Positions 1 through 5,201 of a DNA stretch of 5,201 nt are shown here, piece after piece. How positions within the stretch are numbered: the first letter of the stretch is position 1; every line of letters starts with the position of its first letter. This DNA comes from Acidovorax sp. (lineage in GTDB: Bacteria; Pseudomonadota; Gammaproteobacteria; Burkholderiales; Burkholderiaceae_C). The position numbers were made by a program, and so were the translations under genes. The stretch lies in contig WOZN01000221.1 of the NCBI GenBank assembly GCA_011620245.1, positions 1 through 5,201 on the forward strand, written 5' to 3'. The notes under the pieces were generated by a model. The model made no database searches. It was not told the DNA's origin and saw only the letters and a program-made list of their open reading frames with translations.

Positions 1-462
<462 letters not shown>

Positions 463-510
463 GCGGGCGCAGCGGCGGCGCCCCCCTTGGCGTCCGCCCA
501 GCCGCCCCGC

Positions 511-545
511 AAAAAAAGGCCCACGGTGTACACCGTGGGCTTTTT
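511..545 (+). terminator. Intrinsic terminator of clpA, symmetric and probably bidirectional
   Basis: A 22-base perfect palindrome at 519-540 (arms GCCCACGGTG at 519-528 and CACCGTGGGC at 531-540) can fold as a 9-bp GC-rich stem with a GTAC loop. It is preceded by seven A (511-517) and followed by five T (541-545). One G-U pair and four A-U pairs could extend the stem, and the A and T tracts let it terminate on either strand. It lies 48 bases after the clpA stop, so clpA is very likely the last gene of its transcript. Confidence 0.9.
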
Positions 546-761
546 ATTGGGCGCCTGGCATGGGACGGGAACTGTGCTTTGGCCTGACCAGCCATTCAGG
601 GCGCTTGCACCTGCTGCTGCAAGGGTGGCCGTGGCGCAGCCCGCCATGGCCATGGCAGCAACCAGCGCGGCAGGAAAGAGGGATTGCCTGGGGACGGGTA
701 TGTTGCATGCGCCATTGTCCCGCGCTGCGGCGCCCGTGTCTGGTCGCACGCGGGGCATTCT

Positions 762-790
762 GTGAAATGGCTGCTCTGCGTGTTTACTAT
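762..790 (+). promoter_or_regulatory. Weak candidate sigma-70 promoter for sbcB
   Basis: GTGAAA (762-767) and TACTAT (785-790) each match four of six consensus positions and are 17 bases apart, at the point where the sequence becomes AT-rich. Transcription would begin near 797, giving a leader of about 126 bases that carries repeat copy 1. Matches of this quality occur by chance, so this is only a candidate. Confidence 0.2.
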
Positions 791-797
791 TGTTTTT

Positions 798-835
798 ATA
801 GCTGTTGGCGCTTGATATGAAAGCGCTAGAGGCCA
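798..835 (+). repeat. Dispersed 38-base intergenic repeat, copy 1
   Basis: This 38-base core begins ATAGCTGTTGGCGCTT and ends GCGCTAGAGGCCA. It matches 30 of 38 bases, without gaps, with the core at 3796-3833 in the same orientation. The inner arms GCGCTT and AAGCGC form a perfect 6-bp stem around a 7-base loop. An alternative outer pairing joins TTGGC to GCCAA. It lies 87 bases before the sbcB start. I remember similar AGCGCT...TAGAGGCC elements between genes in Comamonadaceae genomes, but this was not searched. No transposase is nearby, so a REP-like element or small mobile remnant is a guess. Confidence 0.75.
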
Positions 836-922
836 AAAAGTATTGAAATCCGGTTACAGTTGGCATTGAGCGCTTGCGACGCCTTTGCGCGTTCTTTTAT
901 CGCCTTTGTTTGTCCACCGACC

Positions 923-2368
923 ATGGCCCCCCACACCTTCCTCTGGCACGACTACGAAACCTTCGGTGCCAACACCCGGCGCGACCGGCCGGCGCAGTTT
1001 GCGGCCATCCGCACCGATGCCGAGCTCCACGAAATCGGCACGCCGCTGATGCTCTACTGCCAGCCGGCCAACGACTATCTGCCAGACCCGCAGTCTTGCC
1101 TCATCACCGGCATCACGCCGCAGCTGTGCCTGGAAAAGGGCGTGCCCGAGCACGCTTTTGCCCATCGCATCGAGGCCGAATTTGCGCAGCCGGGCACCAT
1201 TGGTGTGGGCTACAACACCATCCGGTTCGACGACGAGATCACGCGCTTCATGTTCTGGCGCAACCTCATCGACCCTTACGCGCGCGAATGGCAGAACCAG
1301 TGCGGCCGCTGGGACCTGCTCGATGTGGTGCGCATGACCTATGCGCTGCGGCCGGACGGCATCACCTGGCCCAAAAAGGAAGACGGCACGCCCAGCTTCA
1401 AGCTGGAGCATCTATCCCAGGCCAACGGCATCGTGCACGAGGCCGCGCACGATGCGCTGTCGGACGTGCGCGCCACCATTGCGCTGGCGCGGCTGATCCG
1501 CCAGCACAACCCCAAACTTTTTGACTTTGCCCTCGCGCTGCACAAAAAGGATCGCGTGGCCGCCGAGTTGCGCCTGCCCGCAACGGCCCTCACGGCGCGG
1601 CCGTTTTTGCATGTTTCGGGCATGTTTCCTGCCGAGCGTGGCTGCCTGGCGGTGATGTGGCCGCTGGCCAGCCATCCCACCAACAAGAACGAGCTGATTG
1701 CCTGGGACCTCGCCCATGACCCGCGTGAACTGGCCACGCTGGGCGCCGACGAGATCCGCCTGCGCATGTTCTCCAGGGCTGCCGACCTGCCCGAGGGCAC
1801 CACGCGCCTGCCCATCAAGACCATCCATCTGAACAAATCACCGATGGTGGTGGGCAATGTGAACACGCTCACGCCCGCGCTGGCGCAGCGCTGGGGTATT
1901 GACCTGGCCCAAGCGGCGCAGCATGCCGACATGGCGCGGGCCTTGCCGGACATGAGCGGCATCTGGCCGGCCGTGTTTGCCCGCCCGGCCGAGCCCGCCC
2001 CCGATGTGGACCAGGACCTGTATGGCGGATTCGTGGGCAACAGCGACCGCCGCCACCTGAACGATTTGCGCACCATGTCTGGCGCGAAACTGGCCGCCGC
2101 GCGCACGGGCTTCGATGATCCGCGCCTGGCCGAACTGGTATGGCGCTACCGGGCCCGCAACTTCCCGGACACATTGTCGCCAGAGGAGGCCAAGCGCTGG
2201 GAGGCGCACCGCGCTGCCTGCCTGTTCGACGGGGCGGGCGGGGCGCGCACCGTGGAGCAGCTGTTCACCGAAATCGACCAGATCTCGGAAACCGCCGACG
2301 ACGACCGCACCCAGGAGATTCTGGGCGCCTTGTACGATTACGCCGAGCATATCGCGCCGGAGAGGTAG
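923..2368 (+). CDS. sbcB: Exonuclease I (single-strand 3'-5' DNA exonuclease, DEDDh family)
   Basis: Exonuclease I degrades single-stranded DNA processively from 3' to 5'. In E. coli it acts in recombination and mismatch repair and is stimulated by the SSB C-terminal tail. The product has 481 residues against 475 in E. coli, with near-identical blocks: HDYETFG (9-15), DRPAQFAAIRTD (21-32), LITGITP (60-66), GYNTIRFDDEITR (96-108), RWDLLDV (129-135), HVSGMF and YRARNFP. The five catalytic residues are all present: D10, E12, D103, H176 and D181, equivalent to E. coli D15, E17, D108, H181 and D186. By family comparison, residues 1 to about 197 are the nuclease domain, followed by an SH3-like domain and a C-terminal helical domain. 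The frame is open upstream to a TTG at 860, but homology begins just after the ATG at 923, so I chose that ATG. No good Shine-Dalgarno precedes it. The gene looks intact and functional. Confidence 0.97.
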   Translation: MAPHTFLWHDYETFGANTRRDRPAQFAAIRTDAELHEIGTPLMLYCQPANDYLPDPQSCLITGITPQLCLEKGVPEHAFAHRIEAEFAQPGTIGVGYNTIRFDDEITRFMFWRNLIDPYAREWQNQCGRWDLLDVVRMTYALRPDGITWPKKEDGTPSFKLEHLSQANGIVHEAAHDALSDVRATIALARLIRQHNPKLFDFALALHKKDRVAAELRLPATALTARPFLHVSGMFPAERGCLAVMWPLASHPTNKNELIAWDLAHDPRELATLGADEIRLRMFSRAADLPEGTTRLPIKTIHLNKSPMVVGNVNTLTPALAQRWGIDLAQAAQHADMARALPDMSGIWPAVFARPAEPAPDVDQDLYGGFVGNSDRRHLNDLRTMSGAKLAAARTGFDDPRLAELVWRYRARNFPDTLSPEEAKRWEAHRAACLFDGAGGARTVEQLFTEIDQISETADDDRTQEILGALYDYAEHIAPER

Positions 2369-2370
2369 CC

Positions 2371-2406
2371 CCCCCTGAGGCGCTGCGCGCCTTCCCCCCG
2401 AGGGGG
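2371..2406. repeat. GC-rich nested stem-loop directly after sbcB
   Basis: An outer pair, CCCCCT (2371-2376) with AGGGGG (2401-2406), encloses a 6-bp hairpin, AGGCGC (2378-2383) with GCGCCT (2387-2392) around a TGC loop. A competing hairpin pairs CCCCC (2394-2398) with GGGGG (2402-2406). It starts two bases after the sbcB stop and has no T-run, so it is not a standard terminator. It may instead protect the 3' end of the sbcB mRNA. I recall near-identical sequences between genes in Acidovorax/Delftia-type genomes (not searched). Confidence 0.7.
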
Positions 2407-2408
2407 AC

Positions 2409-2445
2409 GCACCCGGTGGCCTGGCAAAGCCAGTTCCACGGGTGC
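2409..2445. repeat. Long stem-loop of 15 paired bases with a 3-base loop
   Basis: GCACCC (2409-2414), GTGG (2416-2419) and CTGGC (2421-2425) pair in order with GGGTGC (2440-2445), CCAC (2436-2439) and GCCAG (2429-2433) around an AAA loop. One base bulges at 2415 and there is a small internal loop (2420 opposite 2434-2435). No T-run follows. It adjoins the preceding stem-loop and may be the second half of one repeat unit. It ends 71 bases before the start of the next gene, so it could be 3' structure of sbcB mRNA or leader structure of that gene. Confidence 0.7.
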
Positions 2446-2516
2446 GCTGGCATTCAGGGCGCGCCGGTTTCAGCCTACAACGCCCATTGCACGCAGACAA
2501 TCATCCGCATACTTTT

Positions 2517-3776
2517 ATGACGACACCGCTGACCCCCCATTTCACCACCCAGATCGTGCATGCCGACCGGCTGGGCGGCGCCGGGCATGGCGCCATCCAC
2601 CAGCCCGTCCACACCTCGGTGCAATACGGCTTTGACAAGGTTGAAGACCTGATTGCCGTGTTCCAGGGCACCGCCAAGGGCGGCTTCAACTATGCCCGCC
2701 AGGGTACGCCCACCACGGCCGCGCTGGAGTCCATGCTGACGCAGATGGAGCGCGGCCAGGGCAGCATCGTCTTTTCCACCGGCATGGCGGGCATCTGCGC
2801 CATTTTTCTCACGCTGCTCAAGGCGGGTGACCATCTGGTGGCCAGCAAGTTCGTGTTTGGCAACACCAACAGCGTGTTCGGCACCCTGGCCGACCTGGGT
2901 ATCGAGGTCACCACGGTGGATGTGACGGATGCCGCGCAGGTGGCTGCCGCCGTGCGGCCCCACACGCGCATGGTGTTTGTCGAGACCATTGCCAACCCCG
3001 GCACCCAGATTCCCGACCTCGAAGGCATTGGCGCATTGTGCAAAGAGCGCGGGCTGCTCTATGTGGTGGACAACACGGTGGCCTCGCCGTATCTGTTTCG
3101 CCCGGGCACGGTGGGGGCAGGGCTGGTGGTCCATTCGCTCACCAAAAGCATAGCTGGGCATGGCGACGCGCTGGGCGGCGCCGTTATCGACACCGGTGTC
3201 TTCGACTGGAGCCGCTATCCCAACATCTTCCCGGCCTACCGAAAGGGCGACGCCCGGGGCTGGGGCCTGCAGCAGCTGCGCAAGAAGGGCCTGCGCGACA
3301 TGGGCGGCGCCTTGTCATCCTACGCCGCACACCAGATTGCACTGGGCGCCGAAACGCTGGCGCTGCGCATGGACCGCACCAGCGCCACTGCGCTGGCTTT
3401 GGCCCAATGGCTGGAGCAGCACCCCGCCGTGGCGCGGGTGCATTACCCGCTGCTGGAGTCGCACCCGCAACATGCGCAGGCCAAAAAGCACCTCAAGGCG
3501 GGTTCGTGGCTGCTGTCGTTCGAGTTGCACGATCCCACCCATTGCCTGCCCCTATGCAACCGCCTGCAGCTGCCCATCAAGGCCACGGGCCTGGCCGACA
3601 CGCGCACGCTCATCATCCCGGTGGCCCACACCATCTTCTGGGAAGCGGGGCCTGAGGTGCGGGCCAGCATGGGCATTGGCGACAGCATGATCCGCCTGTC
3701 GGTCGGCCTGGAGGAACTGCAGGACCTGCTGGCCGATTTTGAGCAGGCACTGGCCGCAATCACCGGGGTGAATTGA
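2517..3776 (+). CDS. PLP-dependent cystathionine gamma-synthase family enzyme (Cys/Met metabolism)
   Basis: A 419-residue member of the fold-type I PLP family that includes cystathionine gamma-synthase, cystathionine lyases, methionine gamma-lyase and O-acetyl/succinylhomoserine sulfhydrylases. These cytoplasmic enzymes, usually tetrameric, make or break C-S bonds at the beta or gamma carbon of sulfur amino acids. Landmarks are YAR (59-61), whose Tyr and Arg bind the PLP phosphate of a neighbouring subunit; STGMAG (87-92), the phosphate loop; VVDNT (183-187) with D185 for the pyridine nitrogen; SLTKS (207-211) with K210 as the Schiff-base lysine; and MIRLSVGLE (391-399) with R393 for the substrate carboxylate. 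The residue that normally stacks on PLP, Tyr in the YGxT motif, is F114 here (FGNT). The exact reaction cannot be assigned from sequence; a homoserine-ester sulfhydrylase or a gamma-lyase are both possible. The frame is open upstream to 2442, but homology fits the ATG at 2517; no Shine-Dalgarno is evident. There is no adjacent met gene. Confidence 0.93.
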   Translation: MTTPLTPHFTTQIVHADRLGGAGHGAIHQPVHTSVQYGFDKVEDLIAVFQGTAKGGFNYARQGTPTTAALESMLTQMERGQGSIVFSTGMAGICAIFLTLLKAGDHLVASKFVFGNTNSVFGTLADLGIEVTTVDVTDAAQVAAAVRPHTRMVFVETIANPGTQIPDLEGIGALCKERGLLYVVDNTVASPYLFRPGTVGAGLVVHSLTKSIAGHGDALGGAVIDTGVFDWSRYPNIFPAYRKGDARGWGLQQLRKKGLRDMGGALSSYAAHQIALGAETLALRMDRTSATALALAQWLEQHPAVARVHYPLLESHPQHAQAKKHLKAGSWLLSFELHDPTHCLPLCNRLQLPIKATGLADTRTLIIPVAHTIFWEAGPEVRASMGIGDSMIRLSVGLEELQDLLADFEQALAAITGVN

Positions 3777-3795
3777 TGGTTTTGCTATGTAAATA

Positions 3796-3833
3796 ATAGC
3801 TGCTGGCGCTTTATCCATAAGCTCTAGACGCCA
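3796..3833 (+). repeat. Dispersed 38-base intergenic repeat, copy 2, possibly acting as a terminator
   Basis: This core begins ATAGCTGCTGGCGCTT and ends CTCTAGACGCCA, and matches 30 of 38 bases with copy 1 at 798-835. Four of the eight differences fall together in the central loop (core positions 20-23), while the flanking arms are better kept. GGCG (3805-3808) can pair with CGCC (3829-3832), and the inner arms form a weaker bulged stem. Five T follow at 3834-3838 and another five at 3844-3848, so this copy may terminate the plus-strand PLP enzyme gene. It fills most of the 71-base gap between the convergent genes. Confidence 0.72.
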
Positions 3834-3847
3834 TTTTTGCTCGTTTT

Positions 3848-5077
3848 TCAGCCAAAAAACCGGTAGCACACCACAATGGCGGCCACCACACCGGCCAGCT
3901 CCGCCAGCAGCGCGCAGGCCACCGCATGGCGAGCGCGCTGAATGCCCACCGCCCCAAAGTACACCGCCAGCACATAGAACGTGGTTTCTGTGCTGCCCTG
4001 GATGGTGGCGGCCGCCAGGGCGGCGAAGCTGTCCACGCCCTGGCTCTGCATGGTTTCGATCAGCATGGCACGCGCCGCGCTGCCTGAAAACGGCTTGACC
4101 AGGGCAGTGGGCAGCGCCTCGACAAAGCGCGCATCCATGCCCAGCAGCGCCGCGCCCCAGCGGATGGCGTCCAGCACATAGCCCAGCGCGCCCGAGGCGC
4201 GGAACACCCCCACCGCGCACAGCATGGCCACCAGATAGGGCAGCAGGCCCTTGGCCACGTCAAAACCCTCTTTGGCGCCTTCGATGAAAGCCTCGTACAC
4301 GGCCACCTTGCGCCAGGCGCCCACGCAGACGAACAGCACCACCAGCGCAAACAGCGTCAGGTTGCCCAGCAGCGACGACAGCTGCGCCAGCGCCGCCGCC
4401 GAAATGGTGGCCACAAGCGCCATGAACCCGGCGAGCGCCAGCGCCACCGGCAGCAAGTAGGCCAGCACCACCGGGCTGAACAGTGGCAAGCGCTGCATCA
4501 CCGCCACGCTGAGCAGCCCCACCAGCGTGGAGGCCGAGGTGGCCAGCACAATGGGCAGGAAGACCAGCGTCGGGTCGGGCGCGCCTTGCTGCATGCGGTA
4601 CATGAAGATGGTCACGGGCAACAGCGTGAGCGACGAGGCGTTGAGCACCAGAAACAAAATCTGCGCGTTGGTGGCGGTGCCGGGCTGCGGGTTCAGCTCC
4701 TGCAGCGCGCGCATGGCTTTGAGGCCCATGGGCGTGGCGGCGTTGTCCAGCCCCAGCGCGTTGGCGGCAAAGTTCAGCGTCATCAGGCCCAGGGCCGGGT
4801 GGCCGCGCGGCACGCCGGGCATCAGCCGCGCAAACAGCGGCGCCAGCCAGCGCGCAAGGGCGTTCACGATGCCGGCTTTTTCGGCAATGCGCAAAAAGCC
4901 CAGCCACAGCGTGAGCGTGCCAAACAGCAGCACCATCACCTCGACCGAAAGCCGGGCCATGGCAAACAGGGCCTCGACCATGGCCGCGAAGATATGGGCG
5001 TTGCCGCCCATCAGCCATTGGGCCATTGCGGCAATGGCGGCTGTGACAAAGAAACCCAGCCAGAGGGTGTTGAGCAA
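3848..5077 (-). CDS. SpmA-SpmB fusion, nucleoside-recognition (Gate) domain membrane protein
   Basis: A 409-residue inner-membrane protein joining the two proteins that Bacillus encodes separately as SpmA (about 196 residues) and SpmB (about 178), both needed there for spore core dehydration. The SpmA half is about residues 1-200, with the signature NFAANALGLDNAATPMGLKA (102-121) and a hydrophobic segment LFLVLNASSLTLLPVTIFMY (141-160). The SpmB half is about 225-409, with KPFSGSAARAMLIETM (328-343) and TIQGSTETTFYVLAVYFGAV (358-377). Several hydrophobic stretches throughout each half look like membrane helices. Fused forms occur in Gram-negative bacteria that do not sporulate; their substrate and role are unknown, and transport of a small molecule is only an inference. 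The start is TTG at 5077-5075: a GGAG lies 7 bases before it, no in-frame ATG lies upstream, and the first internal ATG (residue 18) would remove the first hydrophobic segment. It converges on the PLP enzyme gene. Confidence 0.94.
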   Translation of the reverse strand: MLNTLWLGFFVTAAIAAMAQWLMGGNAHIFAAMVEALFAMARLSVEVMVLLFGTLTLWLGFLRIAEKAGIVNALARWLAPLFARLMPGVPRGHPALGLMTLNFAANALGLDNAATPMGLKAMRALQELNPQPGTATNAQILFLVLNASSLTLLPVTIFMYRMQQGAPDPTLVFLPIVLATSASTLVGLLSVAVMQRLPLFSPVVLAYLLPVALALAGFMALVATISAAALAQLSSLLGNLTLFALVVLFVCVGAWRKVAVYEAFIEGAKEGFDVAKGLLPYLVAMLCAVGVFRASGALGYVLDAIRWGAALLGMDARFVEALPTALVKPFSGSAARAMLIETMQSQGVDSFAALAAATIQGSTETTFYVLAVYFGAVGIQRARHAVACALLAELAGVVAAIVVCYRFFG

Positions 5078-5084
5078 GGAAAAA

Positions 5085-5088
5085 CTCC
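5085..5088 (-). promoter_or_regulatory. Shine-Dalgarno that decides the TTG start of the SpmA-SpmB gene
   Basis: On the minus strand GGAG (within ACGGAG) is separated from the TTG start codon by 7 bases, an optimal distance. It is the clearest ribosome binding site in the window and the main reason for accepting the non-ATG start. Confidence 0.75.
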
Positions 5089-5145
5089 GTGTGGGCAGCG
5101 ATATGCCATTTTCGGTCGGTGGACCGCAGCAGTCTTCAGCGCCGC

Positions 5146-5163
5146 GCCGGGTGCAAACCCGGC
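5146..5163. other. Perfect 7-bp GC-rich stem-loop upstream of the SpmA-SpmB gene
   Basis: GCCGGGT (5146-5152) pairs with ACCCGGC (5157-5163) around GCAA, a GNRA-type tetraloop if read on the plus strand; the minus-strand loop is TTGC. No T-run follows on either strand, so an ordinary terminator is not supported. On the minus strand it lies three bases after an in-frame TAA (5169-5167) that could end an upstream gene, so a 3'-end structure for that gene is possible. Confidence 0.5.
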
Positions 5164-5201
5164 AGATTAACCCGCATTCTTGCCCGCAGCCACGCGAAAG
5201 G

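Larger units (their letters stand above)
546..922. other. Gene-free spacer between the clpA terminator and sbcB
   Basis: This is 377 bases without a gene I can support. Bases 546-760 are GC-rich and open in several frames, but no frame has a recognisable product or a convincing start. From about 761 the composition turns AT-rich, including a possible promoter (762-790) and repeat copy 1 (798-835). Bases 836-922 lead into sbcB without a clear Shine-Dalgarno. The GC-rich half could be decayed coding sequence, but nothing identifies it. Confidence 0.6.

Noticed and set aside
519..540. The 22-base palindrome as a repressor operator
   Set aside because: Its flanking A and T tracts and its position 57 bases past a stop codon fit an intrinsic terminator much better, and no promoter lies next to it.
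860..922. N-terminal extension of exonuclease I from the in-frame TTG at 860
   Set aside because: The 21 extra residues have no counterpart in the family, no Shine-Dalgarno precedes the TTG, and homology begins right after the ATG at 923.
1339..2106. Long minus-strand ORF (255 codons) inside sbcB, and other overlapping ORFs such as 1838-2500
   Set aside because: These are antisense shadows of a clearly conserved gene in high-GC DNA. Their translations are rich in Arg, Ala, Gly and Ser and match no family I know.
2487..2515. Promoter TTGCAC/TACTTT with a 17-base spacer just before the PLP enzyme gene
   Set aside because: Transcription would start inside the coding region, after the ATG at 2517, so it cannot serve the assigned start.
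2475..3161. Minus-strand ORF of 228 codons across the PLP enzyme gene
   Set aside because: It is antisense to a gene with full catalytic motifs, has a His/Gly/Ala-biased composition, and is not recognisable.
4586..5170. Plus-strand ORF of 194 codons opposite the SpmA half
   Set aside because: It is His/Gln/Arg/Gly-rich, the typical signature of a reverse-strand shadow of a hydrophobic membrane protein, and has no recognisable domain.
5100..5201. Possible cobalamin-type riboswitch upstream of the SpmA-SpmB gene (minus-strand GAAGACTGCTGCGG is faintly B12-box-like)
   Set aside because: The match to the conserved box is poor, the other conserved segments are absent in the visible leader, and the gene is not a known B12 target.

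Overview
The window is high-GC beta-proteobacterial chromosome, most likely Comamonadaceae (Acidovorax-like). The evidence is the closeness of the proteins to beta/gamma-proteobacterial families and two kinds of short intergenic repeat that I remember from Acidovorax/Delftia-type genomes (recollection, not searched). It reads as ordinary core-genome sequence. I see no tRNA, rRNA, CRISPR array, transposase, phage gene or defence gene.

Layout. (1) 1-462, plus strand: the 3' end of clpA, the AAA+ unfoldase of ClpAP, entering from the left edge. A strong palindromic terminator at 511-545 follows it. (2) 546-922: gene-free, holding copy 1 of a 38-base repeat (798-835) and a weak candidate promoter. 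(3) 923-2368, plus: sbcB, exonuclease I, with all five DEDDh catalytic residues. (4) 2369-2516: a compact, heavily base-paired spacer with two GC-rich stem-loop units. (5) 2517-3776, plus: a PLP-dependent enzyme of the cystathionine gamma-synthase family (sulfur amino acid metabolism) in which the usual PLP-stacking tyrosine is phenylalanine. (6) 3777-3847: convergent spacer holding copy 2 of the 38-base repeat followed by T-runs. (7) 3848-5077, minus: a fused SpmA-SpmB membrane protein of the nucleoside-recognition (Gate) family, starting at TTG behind a good Shine-Dalgarno. (8) 5078-5201: its upstream region, with a perfect 7-bp stem-loop.

The four genes do not form an evident pathway. clpA is closed off by its own terminator. 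sbcB and the PLP enzyme are co-oriented but separated by 148 bases of hairpin-rich DNA. The spmAB gene converges on them. The most interesting features are intergenic (two copies of an AGCGCT-type repeat and the folded spacer after sbcB), plus the Tyr-to-Phe change in the PLP enzyme and the spore-maturation-type fusion in a presumed non-sporulating organism. I did not find a convincing new biological system.
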